A stretch of DNA of 64,000 nt from Ruminococcus sp. UBA7013 (lineage in GTDB: Bacteria; Bacillota; Clostridia; Oscillospirales; Ruminococcaceae): NCBI GenBank assembly GCA_002449585.1, contig DJXD01000053.1, forward strand, positions 49,230 through 113,229, given 5' to 3'. This document shows, in pieces, positions 33,503 to 41,613 of the stretch; positions within the stretch are counted from its first letter, which is position 1, and each line of letters opens with the position of its first letter. The position numbers were made by a program, and so were the translations under genes. The notes under the pieces are model-generated. The model searched no databases, was not told where the DNA came from, and was given only the letters and a program-made list of their open reading frames with translations.

Positions 33503-36205
33503 TCAACGGGCAAGATGACAGTTTCGAAGCTGGATAAATTTTCCTTGCTCCAGATCAAGATCAATAATTGTATATTCTTTTGTCATGCTCTCAGAAGACA
33601 GGGCGGCGGCTTCTTTGCCTACACTGTCATAGATCACAATCATACCGGATGCAGAAGAAAATACAGAATGCACCCCTTTCGGCAGATCCCGGCCAATTTG
33701 AAACATACCACTGTAAGCATAAGGATCTAATATAGGAAAATGCGATTCATCATAGAGAATAGCATCTGAAAATACAAGATATTGCCCATCTTCCAAATCA
33801 ACATAGCGGCAGGTTTGAGACCATCCGCCAATGAGAATATTCTTCTTTTCCGGCGAATCATAAACATCCAGCTGGAAAGAAGGATTTTCTTCCGGATTTC
33901 CTGCCGTGAATGCCAGATACAGCCCGGCCGGCAGATCTTTTCCAATCAGATAGCTGCCAGCCGGAATGCCGTTTTCCTGCTGTGCCGTGCCGCCATCTGT
34001 GATGGTGCAGAAACTGGTTTTTAATAATTCGCCTTTATGAATCGTGATAGCAATATGATCATTACTGCCAATATAATTTTCCTCTATAATCGGCTGAGAA
34101 TTGACTTTTGCATCCGGATAGACAGAATATGTCCCATCATATTCTTGATCTGCTGTTAAAATATAAGTTCCCGGCTTTATATCAATGCCAACCCGAAACA
34201 TACCGCTTGACTTCCAGGGATCAGGATTTTCTGTGATGCTGTCAGCAGGATATAAATCAGAATGCGCAAAATGAATATATTGCCCGTTTTCGAGTTCAAA
34301 AAAGCCAAAATTCTGATACCAGCCGCCGCCGATTTTTTCGGTGTCTGCGCCTTCCTGATAAGGTTGATTATAAATTCCAAAATAGAAATCTCCATAGCCG
34401 AAACTAGTATTGCTTTTTGCCAGATACAGCCCAGCCGGCAGATCTTTGCCAACTTCATAACTTCCGGATTCATAAATTTTATTGGCAGTGGGTTCTGTGA
34501 TGGTCTGCTTTGGCCTGTGATAAGATTCTGTCTCTGTCACCGTTGGCGGAAAATAAAGGCTTTCCGATGTCGGTGCAGTGGATTCCAGCGTTTTTTGTTC
34601 TGATAATTGATGCATCATGTTTCCGGCAAAGGACATGACAGCCAGAAAGAAAAAGGCAATCCCGACGGCCGATAATGCTGTAAAAAATCCTGGCAGATTC
34701 TTGATTTTTATTTCCTGCTTTTCAGGTAAAAAAGAAATTTCCAAAAGTTTGCATTCTCCTGTGCCGATATATTCCAGATAAAAAGATCTGTTCCCGGAGA
34801 GCATGGTAAGTGCGGCCTGTGTTTCTGTCCAGTCTGAATTGATAGAGATCGGAAATTCTCCGCAGTACTGCTTTTTTTGCAAATCTGTATAGACACGGAA
34901 ACAGCCTTCCCCTGTGGATTGATATTTCAAACTGCATGTGATATGATCCGGAAAATGAAAATATTGATAGCCAATCAATGTGCCGTCAGAAATTTCAGCA
35001 ATAAAACGCTGATTCTCCTCATGTGCCACATGTGGAAAATGTTCTGTAAAAATCTGATTTGATCCGTGAGGCATGTGGCCGTTTGTGATGTGACAGGCGA
35101 TCACAGCCGGATAAATCCCTTCTGCTCGGAGTGGTTCTCCATTCAATCCGCAGGAAGTAACCCCAACTTGTGGAATACTTCCATCTGGAAGAATTTCAAT
35201 GCGTTCGGCACATGCCTGACGACTGTAATCAGATTTATGCGTCAAACGATGATAGAAAATATACCATTGTCCCCGGATACAAATCAAACTGCCATGATTT
35301 GTACCTGTCATATTAAGCCGATCTTCAGGGGCTCGGCCATGCAGACCAATATCACCATTGGAAATGATGACACCGCCATAATGAAAATCATGATCTGGCG
35401 CATTGCTTATGGCATAGCATAATTCATGATTCTGCATAGAAGAATAAATAAAATAATATTTCTGGTCAATTTTCCGGATAGAGGAAGCTTCAAAAAATGG
35501 ATGTGCTTCAAAATCCGTATGCTTTACGGCATAGGGAATAATATGCTTTGAGGGTTCTTTGACCGTCAGCATATCATTTTCCAGAACACACATGACCGCA
35601 CCCATGACGCTGTCAGGAGTATTCAAAATTTCCTCTTCTGATTTGCCAAACATTTCGCATTCTTTGCGGATCAATTCAGGATCATTCCGGAAGTCCGTTT
35701 CTTCTTCATAAGGGTATTGTGTGCCGTAATATAAGCGAATCACGCCATTATCATTGATCACAGCAGGATCAAAGCAGATATATTTTTTCATCGGCGATCC
35801 GTCAGCATTGCGGACATAGCCCAAATATTGATATTTTCCGGCAGGGGTATCACAGACGGCCACGCTGATCACACCGCTGTATCCGCCAATCCCATATTTT
35901 CCCGACAGGCAGTAATATAAATAAAATCTGCCATCATTGCCCTGTACAACATCAGGGGCATACATATAAGAACGTTCTTCACTATAAAATGCATCTTGGG
36001 ATGCATGATAAATGATTCCTTCATAATGCCAATGTTTTAGATCATTGATATTTGCAGAATAGACGGCATAATCCAGCATACAAAACGTTTCCCCGCCTTC
36101 TTTGTCATGTGAACCGAATAAATAAACTCTATTGCCAAAAATATGAGGTTCTCCGTCTGCAATATATTCATGTAAAGGCAAAAATGGATTGAAAATTTGA
36201 TCCAT
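33503..36205 (-). CDS. GH43-like domain, transmembrane helix and four 'DLPAG' repeats in one protein
   Basis: A 900-residue protein. Residues 1 to about 350 are a GH43-type five-bladed propeller: ADGEPHIFG at the N-terminus (normally the catalytic-base strand), APDVVQGNDGRFYLYY, CFDPAVI (pKa-modulating Asp) and FFEASSIRK (acid Glu). About 370-495 is beta-rich, possibly a CBM6-like module. One helix lies at about 507-528 after a Lys-rich stretch (KQEIKIKN), then a Ser/Thr/Pro linker. About 580-900 has two copies of a two-part unit starting YEVGKDLPAGLYLA / YLIGKDLPAGLYLA and SSGMFRVG / YSGMFQIG. No signal peptide is present, so by positive-inside the GH43 faces the cytoplasm and the repeats face outward. 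AAGGAG precedes the ATG. Confidence 0.85.
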   Translation of the reverse strand: MDQIFNPFLPLHEYIADGEPHIFGNRVYLFGSHDKEGGETFCMLDYAVYSANINDLKHWHYEGIIYHASQDAFYSEERSYMYAPDVVQGNDGRFYLYYCLSGKYGIGGYSGVISVAVCDTPAGKYQYLGYVRNADGSPMKKYICFDPAVINDNGVIRLYYGTQYPYEEETDFRNDPELIRKECEMFGKSEEEILNTPDSVMGAVMCVLENDMLTVKEPSKHIIPYAVKHTDFEAHPFFEASSIRKIDQKYYFIYSSMQNHELCYAISNAPDHDFHYGGVIISNGDIGLHGRAPEDRLNMTGTNHGSLICIRGQWYIFYHRLTHKSDYSRQACAERIEILPDGSIPQVGVTSCGLNGEPLRAEGIYPAVIACHITNGHMPHGSNQIFTEHFPHVAHEENQRFIAEISDGTLIGYQYFHFPDHITCSLKYQSTGEGCFRVYTDLQKKQYCGEFPISINSDWTETQAALTMLSGNRSFYLEYIGTGECKLLEISFLPEKQEIKIKNLPGFFTALSAVGIAFFFLAVMSFAGNMMHQLSEQKTLESTAPTSESLYFPPTVTETESYHRPKQTITEPTANKIYESGSYEVGKDLPAGLYLAKSNTSFGYGDFYFGIYNQPYQEGADTEKIGGGWYQNFGFFELENGQYIHFAHSDLYPADSITENPDPWKSSGMFRVGIDIKPGTYILTADQEYDGTYSVYPDAKVNSQPIIEENYIGSNDHIAITIHKGELLKTSFCTITDGGTAQQENGIPAGSYLIGKDLPAGLYLAFTAGNPEENPSFQLDVYDSPEKKNILIGGWSQTCRYVDLEDGQYLVFSDAILYDESHFPILDPYAYSGMFQIGRDLPKGVHSVFSSASGMIVIYDSVGKEAAALSSESMTKEYTIIDLDLEQGKFIQLRNCHLAR

Positions 36206-36218
36206 AAGATCACACTCC

Positions 36219-36422
36219 TTAAATCGTTGAATGGAATATTATCATAATAATAGGGGCTATGAGTAATGCCACACCAGCCACTAAAACAATCGCAGATAGG
36301 ATATGCATATTTTTTTCATTTTCTTTTTTTTCCTGATTTTCAGATTCAGATACATGCCAAAAAGCAGCACCCAGGCCGCTCATGACAGCAATAATAATAA
36401 ATAGAAAAAATAAGATGGTCAT
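36219..36422 (-). CDS. Small two-helix membrane protein
   Basis: The 67-residue protein has two hydrophobic helices (about 2-22 and 42-63) separated by a charged segment (SESENQEKKENEK). AAAGGA lies eight bases before the ATG. It ends 13 nt upstream of the GH43-fusion start, so the two are probably an operon and it may be a membrane partner. It matches no family I recognise. I found no convincing -35 box upstream; a lone TATAAT sits at 36532-36527 on this strand. Confidence 0.65.
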   Translation of the reverse strand: MTILFFLFIIIAVMSGLGAAFWHVSESENQEKKENEKNMHILSAIVLVAGVALLIAPIIMIIFHSTI

Positions 36423-36564
36423 AAGCCTGTTCCTTTCTGAATGGTTTTACTAATTAGTGCATTTCGAATCATAAATATTACAGTCAGCTGCAAATTTCAG
36501 TTATCTGCACAAATCTGATTCTGAATATTATACGTTTTGGACAATCAAATTTATGGAGAAAAGC

Positions 36565-36603
36565 AAAAAAACCTGTTTCTGAAATTTCAGAAACAGGTTT
36601 TTA
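36565..36603 (-). terminator. Terminator after the acyltransferase gene (minus strand), 17-bp perfect arms
   Basis: Bases 36568-36584 and 36585-36601 are a perfect inverted repeat (AAAACCTGTTTCTGAAA and its complement), with A/T runs on both sides. It terminates the 40.8-36.6 kb operon. Confidence 0.9.
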
Positions 36604-37659
36604 TCAGCCTGTGTATAAAATGCAGAGCTTCTTGCATTTTTCTTTCTGTGACAGATTTGTTATCAGCCATGAGAAAAACAGCGTTCCGGCCAGAACAGAT
36701 AAAAATTTGACCGTGTCATTTGTGATATGAATTTTCTGGTAAATCATCGAAATGCCTGCGCCAATGAATAAATGCAGATAATAAACAAGTGAACTCATAA
36801 TTCTTAGCTGTTTGTAAATGCCGCTTTCAGGAAGCATGATCTGTGATACCCATAAGAAAAGAAAAATACATGTGGGTATCAAAAAAAGATACATGTCATT
36901 TGCATAAGCCCAATGAAGTCGCTGGATCAGCAGAAATTCTCCTGCAAACAGCAGCATAGAAATCACAAACAGGATGCAGGATTTCCGTGCTGAAATCCGG
37001 ATTTTTCCGTAAGCGCACAGCATTCCCCCAGCAACAAAAAGAAAACCATCATGCAGGCCGTTTCTGGTTGTTTCGGCGATATTCCGGAGAATTTTCAGAA
37101 AATTAAGCAAATCAGGCGCATCATTCAACAGCGGACGCACTAGGCCATAATAGCTTTGCCCTGCTAGGCCAATGAGATAAAAAATAATGGAAATTCCAAA
37201 AATCTGAAACGGCTTTGCTTTTCCTGTCAGCAGTCCCGAAACCAGCAGAACCGCCAGACAGAGCGCAGGAAAATACCAAAAATGAAAATATGTTCCTGTA
37301 AAAAGCAATCTTCTGCAATAATCTATGATATGATGCAGTAACGGCTTCCCATCGCCATGATAATATTTCAGATATGTCAAAGGAAGATAAATCACTGACC
37401 AGATCAGATATAATCTGATCAATTTTTTGATATAGCTGAAAGTGGTCTGTATTTCAAAATGTTCCGGAGATGATTTTTTATATAGAAAAAATCCGGATGA
37501 AAGAAAGAAAAAAGGAACAGCAATTCGTGCAAAACAGTTCTGAATCCAGTGATTGATCTGTGCTGTGCCTGTCGGCTGAAAATGAATCATAACTACGAGA
37601 ATCGAACAGATGAATTTTGTCAGATCAATGCCGTAATACTGCTTTTTTGATTGATTCAT
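36604..37659 (-). CDS. Acyltransferase_3 family membrane acyltransferase
   Basis: A 351-residue integral membrane protein with about ten helices. The N-terminus (YYGIDLTKFICSILVVMIHF) carries the His of the Acyltransferase_3/OafA family helix 1, and PFFFLSSGFFLYKK is the next conserved block. These enzymes O-acetylate cell-surface glycans, peptidoglycan or lipids. Its gene lies 17 nt downstream of the PBP gene, so it is probably the last gene of the FHA-FtsW-PBP operon, which suggests a cell-wall or wall-glycan substrate. AGGGGG precedes the ATG. Confidence 0.85.
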   Translation of the reverse strand: MNQSKKQYYGIDLTKFICSILVVMIHFQPTGTAQINHWIQNCFARIAVPFFFLSSGFFLYKKSSPEHFEIQTTFSYIKKLIRLYLIWSVIYLPLTYLKYYHGDGKPLLHHIIDYCRRLLFTGTYFHFWYFPALCLAVLLVSGLLTGKAKPFQIFGISIIFYLIGLAGQSYYGLVRPLLNDAPDLLNFLKILRNIAETTRNGLHDGFLFVAGGMLCAYGKIRISARKSCILFVISMLLFAGEFLLIQRLHWAYANDMYLFLIPTCIFLFLWVSQIMLPESGIYKQLRIMSSLVYYLHLFIGAGISMIYQKIHITNDTVKFLSVLAGTLFFSWLITNLSQKEKCKKLCILYTG

Positions 37660-37676
37660 GATAAGAAGCCCCCTGA

Positions 37677-39050
37677 TTATTCTTGATAAAGTGCTTCATG
37701 CAGTGTGCGGAGCAATGTCCCTGTGATGTCCGTTGTGCTGACATCGCCACTGATGCGATTTTCAATTTCAATGCAGAAAGCAATTGGAAATTCAGGATTG
37801 TCTACAAATCCTGTCAATAAAGAATTTTCTGTTTTTGCATTGCCGATTTGTGCCGTTCCGCTTTTTACACCAACATCCCCAAACTGGCATAAAGTTTGAT
37901 AATGATTTCGTCCATTATCCAGCATGATCTCTTTCATATATTGTGCTGTTTCTGGTGTAAACTGCTGACTGCTGTATTTCGTTTCGGCTGGATTAGCAAC
38001 AGCCCCATTGACTTTGATAGTATGATCAATCAGATATGGATATGTTGTTTTTCCTGTCATATTTGCAATGGCACTCTGCCATAACATGATTTGCAAAGGA
38101 CTCACAAGCGTTTCACCCTGTCCCATACATCCCCATTGTGTATTGAAATCCGTTTTAGATTTCAGATATGTCGATGCTGTGAAAGCAGAAATGCCATTAA
38201 TATCAAGATATTTCTGAGTGCCTTCGTTATTGACCAGAAATCCCATTTTTTCATATGTTCGCTGAATATCTTCCAGAGGAAATTCCGGATCTTCTACTAG
38301 CTGTGCAAAAAATGGATTGCAACTGTTTGCAAATGCCTGTGTTAGATTCTGCATTCCATGCCCGGAAGATTTATGACATTTGATGTCTTTCCCGTCCTGA
38401 TTTGTATAAATTCCCGAACAGCTGAATTGTTTCTGCATTACTTGATCATAGCCCATGCTTTCCAATGCCGCAATACTAGTTGCAATCTTCTGCGTAGATC
38501 CCGGAACTGCTGGAAGAAATACTTTGCACAGCAAACTTCCATTTTCTAATGTATCCAGATCATCATAGTGATTTAAAATATTAACGCTTGGCTTGCTCAG
38601 ACAGATATAAATTTCACCTGTCAGATAATTATAGGCAACAGCACAGCCATTTTTATTGCCGAATGCATCATAAACTTTTCGATTGACTTTATGATCCAGT
38701 GTGCAATAAATGGCGGATTGTCCGTTTTCCTGTTCCCCAAGCATAAAGCTGAATTTTGCAAGATCACCCATATTTTGCGCAACAAGAGTATTACTCATCT
38801 GTCGGGAAGCATCTCCGATCAGATTGCCAATATCTATAAAATAATCATTGCCATAAATCTGTGCATCTGCATCCGGATCAAATAAAACATCTCCGTTCCG
38901 GTCATAGACACAGCCAAGGGATATTTTAGAAGCATTGGAAATATAAAATCCGGCTTCTGTCTGAAGTTTATACACCAGAAAGGCAAATACACCCAGAAAA
39001 ATCAGCAGCATTGCGCTGATCAGATGCTGTACTCTTTGAATACTTTTCAT
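37677..39050 (-). CDS. Class B penicillin-binding protein (transpeptidase)
   Basis: A 457-residue bitopic protein: one N-terminal helix (about 10-30) and an extracellular transpeptidase domain. The three active-site motifs are present: SxxK as STQK in PGSTQKIATS, SxN as SCN in ANSCNPFF, and KTG as KSG in GVKSGTAQIG. It is shorter than FtsI/PBP2 and resembles the PbpA type found beside FHA and RodA genes. The Ser acylates the D-Ala-D-Ala stem peptide to cross-link peptidoglycan. The start overlaps the FtsW stop (ATGA), so partner and glycosyltransferase are coupled. Confidence 0.92.
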   Translation of the reverse strand: MKSIQRVQHLISAMLLIFLGVFAFLVYKLQTEAGFYISNASKISLGCVYDRNGDVLFDPDADAQIYGNDYFIDIGNLIGDASRQMSNTLVAQNMGDLAKFSFMLGEQENGQSAIYCTLDHKVNRKVYDAFGNKNGCAVAYNYLTGEIYICLSKPSVNILNHYDDLDTLENGSLLCKVFLPAVPGSTQKIATSIAALESMGYDQVMQKQFSCSGIYTNQDGKDIKCHKSSGHGMQNLTQAFANSCNPFFAQLVEDPEFPLEDIQRTYEKMGFLVNNEGTQKYLDINGISAFTASTYLKSKTDFNTQWGCMGQGETLVSPLQIMLWQSAIANMTGKTTYPYLIDHTIKVNGAVANPAETKYSSQQFTPETAQYMKEIMLDNGRNHYQTLCQFGDVGVKSGTAQIGNAKTENSLLTGFVDNPEFPIAFCIEIENRISGDVSTTDITGTLLRTLHEALYQE

Positions 39051-40327
39051 GTTGTCACCTTCTTTGCCGTCTTTTTCGGCGGAGCTTTATGCCGGAATAG
39101 CGGAGATTGTCCCGCTTTTAGCATCCCTACCAGAAAACCGCATGTGATCATAGAACTTCCGCCCTGTGAAAGAAATGGCAGTGTCACCCCTGTGAATGGA
39201 ATCAGCGCACAAGAACCAAAAATATTTAATCCCATCTGCGCCAGAAATGCCGCTGTCACCCCTGCGGTCATGGTTGCGTGATAATAGCTTTTCGGCGGAT
39301 TCATGAGTACTGTCATTAGCATAATCAAAATCAGCATGACAGTCAAAAGGGCAAATAGCAAGCCCCATTCTTCACATATTGTTGCAAAGACAATATCCGA
39401 TTCATGTGCAAAGATATGACAAAGTGCGCCGTTTCCTGCCCCCACACCAAGCCAGCCGCCTTTTGCGATGCCAATTAATGCTTCACACTGCTGATAGCCG
39501 TCTCCATAACGATCCGCCCAGATATCTACATGCAAACGCTTTTGTACATATTCCGGCGCAAATGACCAGGCCGCTGATAAAATACCTATGCCAGCAATAC
39601 ACATTATGGCAATCAAACGCTTTGAAATTTTTGCCTTCGGATAGCATAGCCGACAGAATAAAGCACATACGAAAATAGCCGCAAAAGTCGGCAGACTTCC
39701 CAGATCATGACACCACCATTGCAACGCAAAAATCATGATCGTTACACCAGATAAAATCAGTGTATCTTTGGAAACCCAGAAAAATAAGATCTTGATTTTT
39801 TCATGCAGTTCTACAATAGATGCCGCACATACCAGAATATAACAGGGCTTTATAAATTCAGACGGCTGTATGGAAAAACTCCCGAAAGTAATCCATTTTT
39901 TTTGATTATCTGTGAAAAATATAATCAAGATGAATAATAATACAATCAGCGCATAAATCCAACCTTTTTGTTTCCTGATCCATTCATGATTTCTGGTCAG
40001 TAAAAATCCGGCCTCACAAGCCGCCAGGCACATCACACAGGAAATCAGATGCTTGACAGACAGGCCAATGCTCCCAAAACAAGACTGAAAAATTAAGCTG
40101 ATATTTAATAAAGCTAATAGCATAAAATCCAGAGTATAAGTCATTTGTTCATATGCAAGTGTCAGCAGAAGGTAACCCACATCCAGCCCGATCACTGCCC
40201 CGGCCAGTTTCAGGAATGCCCCTGCACTGGTAATGCTTCCACGGATAAAGACAATTACCAGCATAGAAATATGTGTCAGAAACAGCATCAGCACAACACG
40301 GGAATAAGATAATTTATTCTGATACAT
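39047..40327 (-). CDS. FtsW/RodA/SpoVE family peptidoglycan glycosyltransferase
   Basis: A 426-residue polytopic SEDS protein (about ten helices). Diagnostic features are WITFGSFSIQPSEFIKP near residue 165, a conserved basic loop with DRYGDGYQQCEALIGIAKGGWLGVGAG, the ICEEWG loop and the closing GVTLPFLSQGGSSM. SEDS proteins polymerise lipid II with a cognate class B PBP, which here is the downstream coupled gene. A division, elongation or sporulation role cannot be decided. AAAGGAG lies six bases before the ATG. Confidence 0.93.
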   Translation of the reverse strand: MYQNKLSYSRVVLMLFLTHISMLVIVFIRGSITSAGAFLKLAGAVIGLDVGYLLLTLAYEQMTYTLDFMLLALLNISLIFQSCFGSIGLSVKHLISCVMCLAACEAGFLLTRNHEWIRKQKGWIYALIVLLFILIIFFTDNQKKWITFGSFSIQPSEFIKPCYILVCAASIVELHEKIKILFFWVSKDTLILSGVTIMIFALQWWCHDLGSLPTFAAIFVCALFCRLCYPKAKISKRLIAIMCIAGIGILSAAWSFAPEYVQKRLHVDIWADRYGDGYQQCEALIGIAKGGWLGVGAGNGALCHIFAHESDIVFATICEEWGLLFALLTVMLILIMLMTVLMNPPKSYYHATMTAGVTAAFLAQMGLNIFGSCALIPFTGVTLPFLSQGGSSMITCGFLVGMLKAGQSPLFRHKAPPKKTAKKVTT

Positions 40328-40345
40328 AAAATTCTCCTTTCTGAG

Positions 40346-40831
40346 CTAGTTTTCATTTTCTTCTTCTGTTTCATGCATCTGTCTTTGCAGATATAACCGG
40401 ATTTCTCCCAGCTGAATGCAATCCCCAACAGAAAGCTTTTTCTGCTGACGGATTTTTTTGTCATTGACATAAATACCACTTCGGGAATTTAGATCTGTAA
40501 TACTCCATTTTTTCCCTGTTACAGTCATGACAGCATGATATCTGGAAACAGATGGATGATTCAGCCGAATATCTGCCGAAGTGTGTCGGCCAAGCAATAT
40601 TTCATCTGCTTCCAGCGGATAATGATGCATCTCTTCCCCGACTTTTCTGCAAAGCTCCATATCATCGCTGACTTTCTGCCAGCGTTTTCCGCAAAGTGCC
40701 GCTTCTTGGCCTGCTGCTAAAATAATATGTACTGCAAATAAATCCAGAATCACAACCGCCGCCGCACTTAAAACTAAATCCGGAATTTGCAGCCCGGAAA
40801 GCATTGTCCATAATTCTTTTACCCATTCCAA
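40346..40831 (-). CDS. Membrane-anchored FHA domain protein
   Basis: The 161-residue protein has one N-terminal helix (about 15-40) followed by a cytoplasmic FHA domain (about 75-155): EILLGRHTSADIRLNHPSVSRYHAVM holds the GR, S and H phosphothreonine-binding residues, and TDLNSRSGIYVND the N. It would bind phosphothreonine made by a Ser/Thr kinase such as PrkC/PknB (none in the window). In Actinobacteria FHA-RodA-PbpA operons link such kinases to wall synthesis; this cluster looks equivalent. The start is TTG at 40831 with AAAGGGTG seven bases upstream. Confidence 0.88.
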   Translation of the reverse strand: MEWVKELWTMLSGLQIPDLVLSAAAVVILDLFAVHIILAAGQEAALCGKRWQKVSDDMELCRKVGEEMHHYPLEADEILLGRHTSADIRLNHPSVSRYHAVMTVTGKKWSITDLNSRSGIYVNDKKIRQQKKLSVGDCIQLGEIRLYLQRQMHETEEENEN

Positions 40832-40864
40832 GTAAATTCACCCTTTCTTTCGGAACTTGATTTT

Positions 40865-40893
40865 ATTATAGTATATTTTTCAATTCCTTGCAA
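40865..40893 (-). promoter_or_regulatory. Promoter of the FHA-FtsW-PBP-acyltransferase operon
   Basis: Minus-strand TTGCAA (40893-40888), 17 bp, TATAAT (40870-40865). Confidence 0.72.
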
Positions 40894-40963
40894 CTGGATT
40901 TTTTAATTTTCCCGAAATTACCACATGTCTTTCAGAATTTTTGATAAAATTCTGTAAAAAGGC

Positions 40964-40992
40964 TTGACTTTTTTTAGATACTGTGCTATAAT
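40964..40992 (+). promoter_or_regulatory. Promoter of hpf
   Basis: TTGACT (40964-40969), 17 bp, TATAAT (40987-40992) with an extended TGC. Confidence 0.8.
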
Positions 40993-41055
40993 GAAAGCAT
41001 CATAAAACCCGCCCCTCTTGTATTGATGCAAGAGTTGCCGGAAGGAGGAATTTTT

Positions 41056-41574
41056 TTGAAAGTAACTGTAAATGCAAAAAAAATGCAGGTATCCCAGGCT
41101 TTCACTGATTATGCTCAAAAACGTCTTGATACAAAACTTGACAAGTTTTTTGGCGAAGAAGCAGAAGCAAAAGTAATGCTGACAGAACAGAAAAATCAGA
41201 TCGTTCTGGAATTGACTGTCCGTTATAATCAGATGCTCTATCGTGCTGAACAGTCCGCTGTGGATAAAAATGATGCGCTTGATGCCGCAATTGATAAGAT
41301 TATCCGTCAGATCCGCAAGAACAAAACACGGCTTGAAAAACGGCTGAAAGATAATGCATTCAAACAGGATTTTGAGGATATTGTAGAAGAATCTGACATC
41401 AGTGTCATTCGTTACAAACAATTTGAAATGCGCCCCATGACTGCGGAAGAGGCAATTATTCAGATGAATCAGCTGGGACATAGTTTCTTTATGTTTGAAG
41501 ATGCGGCAACCGGAAGTATCAACGTTGTATATCAGCGAGCAGATGAAGGATATGCCGTGATCCAGCCGAAATGA
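41056..41574 (+). CDS. hpf: Ribosome hibernation promoting factor, long form
   Basis: Long HPF binds the 30S subunit and dimerises 70S ribosomes into inactive 100S particles in stationary phase. The 172 residues comprise the S30AE domain (1 to about 100: VTVNAKKMQVSQAFTDYAQK) and the C-terminal dimerisation domain after a linker (VIRYKQFEMRPMTAEEAIIQMNQLGHSFFMFED), the Firmicute arrangement. I chose the TTG start at 41056, eight bases after GGAGG; the ATG upstream at 41023 would add residues encoded by the SD region. Confidence 0.95.
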   Translation: MKVTVNAKKMQVSQAFTDYAQKRLDTKLDKFFGEEAEAKVMLTEQKNQIVLELTVRYNQMLYRAEQSAVDKNDALDAAIDKIIRQIRKNKTRLEKRLKDNAFKQDFEDIVEESDISVIRYKQFEMRPMTAEEAIIQMNQLGHSFFMFEDAATGSINVVYQRADEGYAVIQPK

Positions 41575-41581
41575 AAAACAA

Positions 41582-41611
41582 CACCGCCCGGAAACGAGCG
41601 GTGCTTTTTTG
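41582..41611 (+). terminator. Terminator after hpf
   Basis: CACCGC pairs with GCGGTG, continued to a GAAA tetraloop, then six T. It lies between convergent genes. Confidence 0.88.
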
Positions 41612-41613
41612 AT

